64,000 bases of DNA from Flavobacterium acetivorans. GTDB lineage: Bacteria > Bacteroidota > Bacteroidia > Flavobacteriales > Flavobacteriaceae. Of this stretch, positions 52,018 to 60,847 are shown piece after piece; position 1 is the first letter of the stretch, and every line of letters begins with the position of its first letter. The position numbers were made by a program, and so were the translations under genes. The DNA is taken from contig NZ_CP087132.1 in NCBI RefSeq assembly GCF_020911885.1, forward strand, positions 1,860,001-1,924,000, read 5' to 3'. The notes beneath the pieces were generated by a model. That model saw nothing but the letters and a program-made list of their open reading frames with translations, searched no databases and was not told the origin of the DNA.

Positions 52018-54380
52018 TTTAATTCGTCCAGCAAATCCTGATAGGAATAGTTTTTAAGGTTTATCCGATCATCATTTTTAACTTTTACTCTTATGGCATT
52101 TAAACCAGAAACACCCTGTAATTCTTCGACTTCAAATTGTTCTATTGTAGGTTCCAATATTTTTTTAAATTGTAGAAATTTGATATAATTCAAATATTCT
52201 GTTTTTTCGGCATTATGGGAATAGACGATAGTGATTTTCTCTTTTTCCGTAATGCGCTCTTTTGTTTCTTTGATATTCGCTTTATCAATTCTTTTTTTAA
52301 CCACTTCGTAGCGAGCATTGTAGGTTCCGTCTACGTCAAAACGTTTTTCATCCATTCTGAAGCGGATGGAAATAGGGGAGCTAAATACTAGAATTAAAGA
52401 AGTGACATCTAATTCGTAAGGCAAAGATGATTTGAGTTGATGGTGTTTCAATTCCATTTCACACAGTGTTTGTAATTGCCACAGCCTCAAATTGTGAAGA
52501 TACATAGTGTCAAAAGTTTTTGCTGGAGTTATGGAAGCTCCAATATAGAGGTTGTGTTCCACACCATCTGTCTTGAATCTTTCAAAATAATGGGGATAAA
52601 TATTTTGAGCTTCTATTTGTTTTTTGTCGAGAACGGCAGCCAATTTTTTATTGATTATCGATAAGGCATTATCGAACTTTTTTCTAGATTGGTAAAACAT
52701 TCCTGTTTTTTCATCGAGACTCTCAAAATATTTCTTTTCTAATACTTCACCATCAGAATTTGTCTGGGTATTTTTTAATATTGGATGAATTTCATTTTCG
52801 ATGTACAGTTGTATTTGTTGTTCTGTATCTGCTTTCAATGGGGATTCTAATTGTTTGTATAGCGATTGTAATTCAAATTTTCGTTGTTCTAATAACACAA
52901 GATTCGCATTTGAATTTTGGTTTTTAAAAATTTGTAATAGCGCATTCAACTGATTTTTTAGATCTTCTTTTACGGTTTCATTTCTAAGATCAGAGGAACC
53001 TTTGATGTCTATTTGTCCATATAAAGGATAGACTTCTTTGAAGACGATTTCTTTGAAAATGTAATCTTTAATCGGATTACTGGTTTGAAAATATTTTAAA
53101 GCTTCTTTTTTAAATTTCCAATATACACTGGGATGAATGGAGGTATATTCCCTTTGGATCACTGCTTCCACTTTGTTTTGCATGTCCGTGTTATAGCGTT
53201 CAGTAGTATCAATTAAAAAAGGAAGCACTAAATCAAGCTTGCTGGCATTGATGCTGTTAAGTTCTCTAGGGCTCGAGGAAACTAATTCTAATACGCCTAA
53301 GATGCTACCGTTACTTATGATGGGAGCAAAGATACAACTGTGTACGTTTTGTTCTAATAAATGTTTTGCAAATTTTTCATTTCCAGCTATTAAGGCAAAT
53401 TTTTCAACATTTGAAATAATTAATGGTTTTTGGTTTTTCAAAATATTCTCAATAAAACAACCCAGCAAAGTGTTTTTACAATCAACTTCTTCTTCAATAG
53501 GAAGAATAAAGCTATTGATACTGTGGTCGCTAAAACTTGGTTTTACAAATTTTTCTTCTTCTTCATTGTAGAAAACCAGACCAATCCTTAAATCAGCTAT
53601 TTTAAAGATGGAACGAAAAATAGATTCGAAATTCTCATAAAAGGTTATCGGTTCTTTATCAGGTTTTAAAAGATTACCTTTTAGTTTAGAAATTGCGCTT
53701 TCAGTAGTAGAATCGAAAAGAATAAGGATGCCAAAACCTTTTAAAATCCAACTTTCTACAGGGAATTTTTCTTTCCAGAGCGCTATGTTATCATAATTAT
53801 CCATCAATAAATCGATGTCGTCTTGAGAGATTTCGGGAGCTTTTTTAGTAGGTATGATTTCTATAAAATCCCCATTATACAAAATGCGGTATTGATTCAT
53901 TATGCCCTCTTTATTTGGGATATCGTAAAATAAAGGCTTGCTGAAATCAATTTTTTGACCATAAAATTCATTAAGAATTAGCGTGCAACTCATTATATAA
54001 AAGTGATGCTCATCAAAATCTCGGATAGCCATGTCAAATTGAGAGCCCGCATTGTTTATTATTTTTTTGAATCGATCGCTATAATTAAAAGTAAAATTTT
54101 GAAAAGGTATCGTAACGGCTTTTATCTCATTATTTGTTAAAGCAGTAGGGAATAAATCAGCTAAGAGGTGCTTGATTAAAGTTTCGTTTTCCTGAATCAA
54201 ATTTAGGTTTTCAATACCAGTTCTGAATTCGGGAAAAGGGGCTATTTCTGCCAGTAAAGCTTTGGCATAATTAGATCTGTAATCCACATCAGTCCCTGCG
54301 ATTTGCTCTAATGTTTCAATTAGTTTGTGAAACGAAATCAAGGTTTTAAATGGACTTTCTTTAAAAAAATTGGTTGTCAT
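52014..54380 (-). CDS. GAF-domain protein with a DIxGSS motif, function unknown
   Basis: 788 residues, soluble. A helical N-terminus (1-215) precedes a GAF domain at about 235-395 (FESIFRSIFKIADLRIGLVF, SCIFAPIISNGSILGVLEL). Near residue 450 is VYPLYGQIDIKGSSDLRNE, resembling the metal-binding xDIxGST start of class III cyclases; no clear second Asp motif follows, though YFERFKTDGVEHNLYIG appears later. A long helical part follows. The gene is convergent with the HD-effector gene, their stops overlapping by four bases. Cyclase activity is speculation. Confidence 0.6.
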   Translation of the reverse strand: MTTNFFKESPFKTLISFHKLIETLEQIAGTDVDYRSNYAKALLAEIAPFPEFRTGIENLNLIQENETLIKHLLADLFPTALTNNEIKAVTIPFQNFTFNYSDRFKKIINNAGSQFDMAIRDFDEHHFYIMSCTLILNEFYGQKIDFSKPLFYDIPNKEGIMNQYRILYNGDFIEIIPTKKAPEISQDDIDLLMDNYDNIALWKEKFPVESWILKGFGILILFDSTTESAISKLKGNLLKPDKEPITFYENFESIFRSIFKIADLRIGLVFYNEEEEKFVKPSFSDHSINSFILPIEEEVDCKNTLLGCFIENILKNQKPLIISNVEKFALIAGNEKFAKHLLEQNVHSCIFAPIISNGSILGVLELVSSSPRELNSINASKLDLVLPFLIDTTERYNTDMQNKVEAVIQREYTSIHPSVYWKFKKEALKYFQTSNPIKDYIFKEIVFKEVYPLYGQIDIKGSSDLRNETVKEDLKNQLNALLQIFKNQNSNANLVLLEQRKFELQSLYKQLESPLKADTEQQIQLYIENEIHPILKNTQTNSDGEVLEKKYFESLDEKTGMFYQSRKKFDNALSIINKKLAAVLDKKQIEAQNIYPHYFERFKTDGVEHNLYIGASITPAKTFDTMYLHNLRLWQLQTLCEMELKHHQLKSSLPYELDVTSLILVFSSPISIRFRMDEKRFDVDGTYNARYEVVKKRIDKANIKETKERITEKEKITIVYSHNAEKTEYLNYIKFLQFKKILEPTIEQFEVEELQGVSGLNAIRVKVKNDDRINLKNYSYQDLLDELN

Positions 54381-54523
54381 CTTTTTTGCTTTACCGGAAA
54401 AGCAAATTTACGAAATAAATGAGTAATCTGAGAGATCCCCACGAATAGTTCATAGTTCTTCAGGAAGAATAGGACAATATAACAAATTAGTTAAAATGAT
54501 TCTAGATTTTGGAGTCAATCAAG

Positions 54524-54766
54524 TCAAATAATATGAAACTTTTTTTTATTGAAACGAATTAATGTTTCATTAATTTCTTTTAGTTCTGGAGTAAGAAACA
54601 TTTTTCGACCTTTGTCATCATTTGTTAATTCTAAATGACAAACGGTACATTCAAATTCCTTGAAATGATTTGTGATATTTCTAGTAACAATAAATTTATG
54701 TCCCAGTAGCGAACATAAAATTTTGCGATGAAGTATTTTTTCCTTGATTTCAATAGTCGTTATCAT
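54524..54766 (-). CDS. DUF1660-like small zinc-ribbon protein
   Basis: 80 residues with CSLLGHKFIV, then FECTVCHLEL, giving a C-x3-H...C-x2-C set of ligands for one zinc, as in prophage DUF1660 proteins (CxxxGHK...CxxC). A basic tail (FNKKKFH) follows. No phage gene is seen around it. Function is unknown; a nucleic-acid role is a guess. Confidence 0.6.
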   Translation of the reverse strand: MITTIEIKEKILHRKILCSLLGHKFIVTRNITNHFKEFECTVCHLELTNDDKGRKMFLTPELKEINETLIRFNKKKFHII

Positions 54767-54912
54767 TTTACTTCTGATTTTGAGGTGTTTAAATTTAAAA
54801 AAAAAATCAGTTGAAAAGTAAAATTTAATCGTTAAAAGACAATAATTTTAAATTTATTTAAATAAAAACTTACAAATAGATATACGAAATTTTCTTTTTA
54901 TTGTTATTAGCC

Positions 54913-54950
54913 AAGAAAAAACCCTCAATTGATTTTACAATTGAGGGTTG
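54913..54950 (-). terminator. Terminator of the nucleoid-associated protein gene
   Basis: AACCCTCAATTG (54920-54931) and CAATTGAGGGTT (54938-54949) make a 12-pair stem with a six-base loop; on the minus strand it is followed by T6. Confidence 0.88.
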
Positions 54951-54969
54951 GTGATTTTGTGATTTTCTT

Positions 54970-56028
54970 TTAAGATTTCTCTTCTTTATTGAAATAAACT
55001 AAGTAGTAGTACATTTGTTTTTCTTCGTCCCAACCTTTTTCAACAAATTTTTCGGCACTTTCCGGGTTGATGAAATCCATTTTAATTTGGATATGAGTAT
55101 CCAGATTAATGACATTTTTGATTGATTTTCGGGCATCAGAAACCGCTGCATTGGCAATAGGGAATGAAGTAACATCTTCAATGCTGTATTTTTCGCCTTT
55201 GTCTACTTTATAATTTTTAAATTCAGGAATCAAATCAGGGTTATCCAAGACTTCATTCAAAAATTCAGTTTCTTCAAATTCATCATTTTTGGCAAAATAA
55301 TTCACAGATCGGTTCATAAACATCACTTCTTCTTTCTTGTCTTCGGCAGGAAAAACAACATCTTTGGCAAAGTTTTGACAAAATTTAAGGTATTTTTTTG
55401 TGATAAAATTTTCATCCTCAAAAGCATCTACCGAAAGGAAATGCTCTAACCAATATCTAGCATCATAACGGTTGCTGTCTACAGTTAGGATTTTATATCC
55501 TTCCTCTTTTTTATGATTAAAAATCAAACAACCTTTATCCAGTTTGTTTAAGTTTATTCCCTGTTGTAAAATCATTTCCAGATGGGTTCCTTTTTCTTCA
55601 AATTGCAAGAAATCAGCTTGTAATTCACTTTTAAAAATCCCAATAGCATCAACGACATTATTGTCAATATTTACATTAGTCAAATAAGCAACATAAACTT
55701 CTCCATTTTTAATGTGCGGATGATTGGATTGCTCAAATAGATGTTTGGTAATTTTTTTGGAACATTCGTGTAAATTAGCCGGATTTTCAAAAATTTCACT
55801 GGCGAATTTAAACATATCATTGTAATCTAAATCGACTTCATGCGCAAACTGAAAGTAGTTTTCCTCTTTTTCTCTAAAAGGTTTTAAGAAAAATTCTTTG
55901 ATAAGAGGTACAATTTCATCTTGAAGATTGAAAGGTTGCTCTGATAAAAAAATAGCTTCATTACGGCTTTTATTTCCAACACGATGGATGGAAAGCGTTT
56001 CGATGTGCGTGTTAAATAAGTTGATCAT
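54970..56028 (-). CDS. Nucleoid-associated protein (NdpA/YejK family)
   Basis: 352 residues, near the family's usual length (335-355). Segments such as HRVGNKSRNE, VAYLTNVNIDNNVVDAIGIFKSE and RYDARYWLEHFL fit the 37-kDa nucleoid-associated protein family. The E. coli relative YejK is bound to the nucleoid; the molecular role is unclear. It is cytoplasmic. It follows the pRiA4b ORF-3-like gene by 88 bases, with a long hairpin between. Confidence 0.88.
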   Translation of the reverse strand: MINLFNTHIETLSIHRVGNKSRNEAIFLSEQPFNLQDEIVPLIKEFFLKPFREKEENYFQFAHEVDLDYNDMFKFASEIFENPANLHECSKKITKHLFEQSNHPHIKNGEVYVAYLTNVNIDNNVVDAIGIFKSELQADFLQFEEKGTHLEMILQQGINLNKLDKGCLIFNHKKEEGYKILTVDSNRYDARYWLEHFLSVDAFEDENFITKKYLKFCQNFAKDVVFPAEDKKEEVMFMNRSVNYFAKNDEFEETEFLNEVLDNPDLIPEFKNYKVDKGEKYSIEDVTSFPIANAAVSDARKSIKNVINLDTHIQIKMDFINPESAEKFVEKGWDEEKQMYYYLVYFNKEEKS

Positions 56029-56048
56029 TTTTTATGTTTATTAGATGA

Positions 56049-56095
56049 AAGAGCCAAGATGAAAGACGGTAGATAGGTCTTTGATCTTGGCTCTT
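56049..56095. other. Long intergenic hairpin
   Basis: AAGAGCCAAGAT (56049-56060) and ATCTTGGCTCTT (56084-56095) pair fully, and AAAGAC / GTCTTT inside extends the stem after a one-base mismatch. No T run follows on the minus strand, so it may be a processing or stability element rather than a terminator. Confidence 0.6.
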
Positions 56096-56116
56096 GATTC
56101 TTAGTTTTCTACTACT

Positions 56117-56656
56117 CTAGTTCCAATTTTCCTCAAATCCATAATCCTCAAAGCTATCATCTCCTTCAAACATATCTAAATCATCTTGATCTAAATCGTC
56201 TTCAAATTCACTGGCGTAGTCATCAGCATTGTCTGCTTCAAAACTTTTCTCCATTGCCTCATCTGGCATTTCTCCATGTGAGAATAGTGTTTCGGGATAG
56301 ATATTTCCAGCGGTTTGCTCTTCAATAGCGGCCAATTCAACTAAAAAAGTCCACATATTGATGAAATCATAAACATATAGAATTTTAGTGTTTTCGTCAT
56401 CAAGGATATCAGAGAGTTTATAATCACTCATTATTTTTTGTTCTCCAGGGACATCTCCAGTATCAAAAAGTGAAATTTCATCCTCCTGATTCCAAGTTTC
56501 ATCACAAGTATAGAACGAAGCGACTTCCATGCCGTCAAACCCAAAGGAATTGAAGATGGCATTGTGTAAATCCTCTAAAGTGTCTTCTGCAAGTATTGCA
56601 ATATCTCTGAATATATCTTCCTCGGCATCTAGAATTACTCTGAATTTGTAAACCAT
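56117..56656 (-). CDS. pRiA4b ORF-3-like protein
   Basis: 179 residues. The first 130 match the pRiA4b ORF-3 / IS1096 TnpR-like domain: VYKFRVILDAEEDIFRDIAI, TLEDLHNAIFNSFGFDG, ASFYTCDETW, DENTKILYVYDFINMW. The rest is a very acidic tail (DDLDQDDLDMFEGDDSFED). The plasmid/IS name is historical; no mobile element is present here, and the function is unknown. It is expressed toward the nucleoid-associated protein gene. Confidence 0.85.
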   Translation of the reverse strand: MVYKFRVILDAEEDIFRDIAILAEDTLEDLHNAIFNSFGFDGMEVASFYTCDETWNQEDEISLFDTGDVPGEQKIMSDYKLSDILDDENTKILYVYDFINMWTFLVELAAIEEQTAGNIYPETLFSHGEMPDEAMEKSFEADNADDYASEFEDDLDQDDLDMFEGDDSFEDYGFEENWN

Positions 56657-56871
56657 AATCTTTGTTTTTATTGAATGGTCAAAGGTAAAATTTAATTTTA
56701 GATTTCAGATTTCAGATTCTTGATTTGTTGATAAGATTTTTGCCGATACATTTATCAAGACTGAATCAATTATTTATCAGGAAATTGATTTAAAAAATAA
56801 AAAAGAGTACAGCTGCTTGATTTTAATCTTTTAGTTCGAAACAAAAGGCTACTAATTTGAATGAATTTAGA

Positions 56872-57471
56872 TTACTGGTTTTGAAGTGATTTATGGATCC
56901 TTTTCCTGATTTTATGGTATTTTTTATGACTTGGATAATACCTGTTAGCTGTCGTGTTATTAAAAATTAAAGCAACAATAAGTAAAATAAGAACGCCACT
57001 TAGAACAGGTGTAATGACATACCAATAACCAAGATTTTTAATTTCAGCTGATCCAGTTACTGCTATCAAAGCAGTGGCTCCACCAGGCGGATGCAATGTT
57101 TTGGTGAGTTGCATTAAAACAATAGAAATTGAAACGGATAAGGCAGAAGTGAGCCACATGATATCTGGCACAAAAGTAGCAACGGTTACCCCTACAATTG
57201 CCGAAATGACATGACCGCCAACCAAGTTTCGAGGCTGTGCTAATGGACTTTGAATCACCCCATAAATAAGTACACATGATGCTCCAAAGGAACCTATAAG
57301 ATAGACCACATCAGAATCCGGTAATGTTTTGGATTGCATGTAGGCGATAGTTCCAATTCCTATAAATGAGCCTATAAATGCCCAAAAATGTTCTTTAAAA
57401 TCGACTAGGGTTTCTTTGTATAGAATGTATTTGGTTTTGCGGTAGCTTCTTTTAATTTTTTGAATGGCCAT
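56872..57471 (-). CDS. HPP family membrane protein
   Basis: 199 residues with about four membrane helices and the hallmark LTKTLHPPGGATALIAV (HPP motif), QPRNLVGGHVISAIVG. In plants and cyanobacteria HPP proteins carry nitrite; bacterial roles are largely untested. The start lies five bases after the ClC channel stop, so they form an operon and may move related anions. It has a basic tail (KYHKIRKRIHKSLQNQ). Confidence 0.9.
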   Translation of the reverse strand: MAIQKIKRSYRKTKYILYKETLVDFKEHFWAFIGSFIGIGTIAYMQSKTLPDSDVVYLIGSFGASCVLIYGVIQSPLAQPRNLVGGHVISAIVGVTVATFVPDIMWLTSALSVSISIVLMQLTKTLHPPGGATALIAVTGSAEIKNLGYWYVITPVLSGVLILLIVALIFNNTTANRYYPSHKKYHKIRKRIHKSLQNQ

Positions 57472-57476
57472 GGATG

Positions 57477-58757
57477 TTATTTTGTTAAACTTGGAGTATA
57501 GTTATAAACGTTATAAGGATAAATTATTTTGGCAGTATATTTTGAGATGAGGCAAACCACTAAAATAGGTAGAAATAAGGTATAATCATTTGTTAGGCCG
57601 CAAACTAAGAAAATCGCGGTAAAAGGCGCATGGATACTGGCACTGAGAACGGCAGCCATTCCTATGACCATAAAATTTAGCGGAATCACATTGACATTAA
57701 AAAAAGTATTTAAAGTCGATGCAACTAGTAATCCTAAAAAAGCACCAATAAAAAGGCTTGGCGCAAAAACACCGCCATCTCCGCCAGAAGCCAAAGTGGC
57801 TGAAGTTACAATGGGTTTTAAAACTATAATTCCGACATAAGTAAGGGCTAATGACAGTGTCAGCGGTATTTCATTCGTAGGATTGAAAATAGTTTTTAGG
57901 GCATGATAGCCTTCTCCATAAAGTTGTGGAAACAGCAATAAAGAAACAGTCAGAATGACTGAACCAATAATTATTTTGTAATAATGGGTTTCAATTTTTG
58001 AAAATTGTGATTTAAAAAACAAAACACAATGCGTAAGATAAACCGAATTTAGTCCCGCCAAAATTCCTAAAAGGATAAAATAAGGAATGGCTTTTAGATG
58101 CCAAGTCGTAATGGTTAGCGCAAACAAAGGTTTTTCATCTAAGAGAGAAATAAGGCCAAATGCAATTGTGACAGCAATCAAATTACTGATTAAAAAAGCT
58201 CGGGTTACTTTTCTGGAAATAACTTCCAATGCAAAAAATATCCCAGCTACAGGGCTGCTGAATAAAGCAGTAATTCCCGCTGCAACACCAGCGCAGATCA
58301 ATTCGGTTTTGTATTGTTTAAAAACGTTTTGCTTTCTTTGGGCAACAGAACCAATCGTCGCCGAAGCAACTACGGTTGAAACCTCAATCCCTGTTGATCC
58401 TCCAAAAATAACGGTCAATAATCCGTTGATAAAATGCGATGGTATCTTGTAGTTGGGCAGGTTTTTGGATTTGGAATTGGTGCTTTCAAAAATTTCTTTA
58501 ATGCCTTTATTTTCTTTTTTTCTAAAAAGATATTCCCGAAGAAAGTAAATGACCGAAAGTCCAAAAATTGGAAAAATCACAAAGAATACGGGGTTTACAG
58601 TTGCTTTATGAAAAAATATTTCCTCGTAATATTCGGTTATTTTTTTTAAAGCAACTCCTAAAAAAGCAGACAGGAAACCAATTAGAACAGAAACAATGAC
58701 TAGTTTTTGAAATTTTATAAACTGGTAATTTTTTTTAATGCGGCTGGTATTGTTCAT
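57477..58757 (-). CDS. ClC-type chloride channel or exchanger
   Basis: 426 residues with a ClC layout: GGSTGIEVSTVV (place of GREGP), a SSPVAGIFFALEVISR stretch, GGDGGVFAPSLFIGAFLG (GxFxP motif), then PFTAIFLVCGLTNDYTLF. About ten to twelve membrane helices are present. The glutamate gate is kept in the IEV segment. It moves chloride or similar anions, by channel or proton exchange. It begins the HPP operon, a less common partner. Confidence 0.93.
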   Translation of the reverse strand: MNNTSRIKKNYQFIKFQKLVIVSVLIGFLSAFLGVALKKITEYYEEIFFHKATVNPVFFVIFPIFGLSVIYFLREYLFRKKENKGIKEIFESTNSKSKNLPNYKIPSHFINGLLTVIFGGSTGIEVSTVVASATIGSVAQRKQNVFKQYKTELICAGVAAGITALFSSPVAGIFFALEVISRKVTRAFLISNLIAVTIAFGLISLLDEKPLFALTITTWHLKAIPYFILLGILAGLNSVYLTHCVLFFKSQFSKIETHYYKIIIGSVILTVSLLLFPQLYGEGYHALKTIFNPTNEIPLTLSLALTYVGIIVLKPIVTSATLASGGDGGVFAPSLFIGAFLGLLVASTLNTFFNVNVIPLNFMVIGMAAVLSASIHAPFTAIFLVCGLTNDYTLFLPILVVCLISKYTAKIIYPYNVYNYTPSLTK

Positions 58758-58942
58758 TTAAAAAATATTTTAGGATGTATTTATTTTCAAATAAAAACAA
58801 GAATTGTTTATTCAAAATACAGGTGTTTTTTAGAGCATCACAAATTTAAAGAAAGAAAATCGGATTGAGATTCAAAATTGCGTTATAATCTGGTGTTTTT
58901 GAAAAACCTTTGTGAATTCTGTTTTGCCAATTAAAAAAGGAT

Positions 58943-59332
58943 TTATTTTTCGTAAAATTCTATAGGAAGTGCATCCGGATCAGTGATAAAAGTAAAACGT
59001 TTATGAGTCGTTTCATCTATTCGGATAGGCTCTGATTGAATGTTTTTGGAAGTTAAATAATTTATTGTTTGGTCTAAATTATCGACTTCAAAAGCCAAAT
59101 GGCGTAATCCTGTAGCTTCCGGTCTGGAGGCACGTTGTGGCGGATTTGCAAACGAAAAAAGTTCTAGGGTGTACACACCATTTAAAGCCAAATCCAGTTT
59201 ATAAGATTCTCTTTCCTCACGATAGATTTCTTGAATAATGGTCAATCCTAAAACATCAGTATAAAAAGTTTTCGATTTTTTATAATCAGAACAAATAATG
59301 GCAATATGGTGTACTTTGTTTATAGAAATCAT
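58943..59332 (-). CDS. VOC family metalloprotein (SMU1112c/YaeR, glyoxalase I-like)
   Basis: 129 residues with two VOC beta-alpha-beta3 repeats: INKVHHIAIICSDYKKSKTFY, then GLRHLAFEVDNLDQTINYL and DALPIEFYEK. Metal ligand candidates are His in VHHIAI, Glu in LELFSF, His in GLRHLAF and Glu in IEFYEK. It resembles YaeR-type proteins whose activity is not proven. It is the last of a three-gene row (spacing two and three bases). Confidence 0.9.
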   Translation of the reverse strand: MISINKVHHIAIICSDYKKSKTFYTDVLGLTIIQEIYREERESYKLDLALNGVYTLELFSFANPPQRASRPEATGLRHLAFEVDNLDQTINYLTSKNIQSEPIRIDETTHKRFTFITDPDALPIEFYEK

Positions 59333-59334
59333 GG

Positions 59335-59595
59335 TTATTTTAAATAAGTCATTTCAGGGAGATTGGCGTTTGGGTCATTTGCCAAAGCATCGGAATGTAG
59401 CTGGTTTATTAACTTTTTGGTTTCGTCGATGTTGTCAATTTTAAAAAGAAATTGAACTTCATTTTTAGCATCGGCATTTTGCCAAATGTTTTCTAAATGC
59501 ATTCCTTGCGAAGCATGAAACAATTTGTCCTTTTTTAAAACCTCTTTGATGGTTTCTAATGGAACATTATGGAGTTTTGCTAGTAGGTGTGGCAT
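59335..59595 (-). CDS. Small protein of unknown function
   Basis: 86 residues, MPHLLAKLHNVPLETIKEVL with strands (EVQFLFKIDNIDETKKLINQL), perhaps a ferredoxin-like alpha-beta fold. I do not recognise a family. It lies between the acetyltransferase and VOC genes with two- and three-base gaps, so it is co-transcribed and perhaps works with one of them. Confidence 0.65.
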   Translation of the reverse strand: MPHLLAKLHNVPLETIKEVLKKDKLFHASQGMHLENIWQNADAKNEVQFLFKIDNIDETKKLINQLHSDALANDPNANLPEMTYLK

Positions 59596-59598
59596 AAT

Positions 59599-60156
59599 TT
59601 ATTGATTTAATTTTCGAATCACTTTTGCCGGATTTCCTACAGCCAGCGAATTGGCCGGTATGTCTTTTGTAACAACAGAACCGGCGCCTATAACACAGCC
59701 ATTGCCTATGCTAACTCCAGGACAAATGACCGAATTGCCACCAATCCAACAATCGTCGCCAATGGTAATAGGTAAAGCATTTTCGAGTGTTTTTCTCAAT
59801 TCGGCATCAAGAGGATGGGTTGCGGTATACAACTGAACTCCTGGTGCAAAAAAGACATTGGAACCAATAGTTACTTTGGTAGAGTCTAGAACGACACAAT
59901 TTACATTGAAATATACATTTTCGCCACAGTAGATGTTGTAACCATAATCGCAAAAAAAAGGTGGTTCAATATAGAGATTGGCTCCCGCATTAGGAATTAA
60001 TTCTTTAATGATTTCTCTTGCTTTTTTGGTAATCCGATACTCGGTAACATTTAATCGGTGGAGTAGGTTTTTAGATTTTCGTCTTTCTTTTACTAAAACA
60101 GGATCTCCAGCTAGATAATATTCTCCGGCAATCATTTTTTCTTTTTCGGTTTTCAT
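59599..60156 (-). CDS. Maltose/galactoside O-acetyltransferase family protein
   Basis: 185 residues: N-terminal Mac domain (KMIAGEYYLAGDPVLVKER), then a left-handed beta-helix with hexapeptide repeats (YFNVNCVVLDSTKVTIGSNV, IGDDCWIGGNSVICPGVSIG) and the catalytic His in ATHPLD. It transfers acetyl from acetyl-CoA to a sugar hydroxyl; the sugar is unknown. It leads the three-gene row. Confidence 0.94.
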   Translation of the reverse strand: MKTEKEKMIAGEYYLAGDPVLVKERRKSKNLLHRLNVTEYRITKKAREIIKELIPNAGANLYIEPPFFCDYGYNIYCGENVYFNVNCVVLDSTKVTIGSNVFFAPGVQLYTATHPLDAELRKTLENALPITIGDDCWIGGNSVICPGVSIGNGCVIGAGSVVTKDIPANSLAVGNPAKVIRKLNQ

Positions 60157-60207
60157 AAAGAGCGAGTATCAAGTATCTATGTAATAAAAAAGGATTTTTA
60201 TTGAGTT

Positions 60208-60666
60208 CTAAAATTTTTCTTTGGCAATTTGGGCGTGTAGTTTAGAAATTTGCTGTAAAGCAGCACTACTGTACCAAGGCGTTAATTCGACATCGAATAA
60301 TTTTGCTTGAACGGCAGGATCTGTCGCAACAAGTTTTTGAGCTTCCTCGACGGTTTTTACATTAAAAACAAAAATGCCTCTGTAGTTTTTATCGTTTTCA
60401 AGGAATGGTCCCGCAATAACTAATTTTCCTTCAGCCGCAAGTTTGTTAATATTAGCCATATGGCCTTCGAATAATTTTTTTCGTTCTTCTTTAGTTGCAG
60501 TGGTGTTGCTTCCGGTTTTTAGAATACAAAAAACATATTGCTTCATTCCATATGCATCAGCGTCTAATGATTTAGCCAGTTTTTCGTCAAAAGAGGTTTT
60601 GGTTTCTTGAGAAAAACCAATGGAAAAACAAAGTGAAAGGATTAGAATTGAAATACTTTTTTTCAT
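60208..60666 (-). CDS. Secreted YCII-related protein
   Basis: 152 residues with a signal peptide (ILILSLCFSIGFSQ) and a YciI-like ferredoxin-fold domain (YVFCILKTGSN, HMANINKLAAEGKLVIAGPFL, GIFVFNVKTVEEAQKLV, ELTPWYSS). The extracytoplasmic form is common in Bacteroidota and has no known role. The gene is alone on the minus strand. Confidence 0.82.
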   Translation of the reverse strand: MKKSISILILSLCFSIGFSQETKTSFDEKLAKSLDADAYGMKQYVFCILKTGSNTTATKEERKKLFEGHMANINKLAAEGKLVIAGPFLENDKNYRGIFVFNVKTVEEAQKLVATDPAVQAKLFDVELTPWYSSAALQQISKLHAQIAKEKF

Positions 60667-60794
60667 CTTTTGTTATTTTGGAACAAAATTAATGTTTTTA
60701 TACCAAAGGACTAATCGTTCTAAACAATATTGTTTGTTATTTTTTTAACTCTTTGGTACAGTTCATCCTGTAATTTCTACGGTTGAGTCAGAAC

Positions 60795-60828
60795 TTTTTT
60801 GACAAGCTTGTATTGTCTAAGATATTTG
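60795..60828 (+). promoter_or_regulatory. Promoter of the TonB-dependent receptor gene
   Basis: A TTTTTTG run ending at 60801, 19 bases, then GATATTTG (60821-60828), one base off TAnnTTTG at its first position, 19 bases before the start. Confidence 0.5.
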
Positions 60829-60847
60829 CTGCATCAAAATCAATATT

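Noticed and set aside
50839..54380. Complete Pycsar defence system
   Set aside because: An effector-like domain is present, but no uridylate or cytidylate cyclase can be recognised; the neighbour's DIxGSS motif alone is not enough.
56117..56656. Plasmid or IS1096 remnant suggested by the family name
   Set aside because: No terminal repeats, transposase or plasmid genes are nearby; the protein is full length and the name is historical.
58087..58452. Plus-strand frame of 121 codons
   Set aside because: It is fully antisense to the ClC gene, whose motifs are clear.
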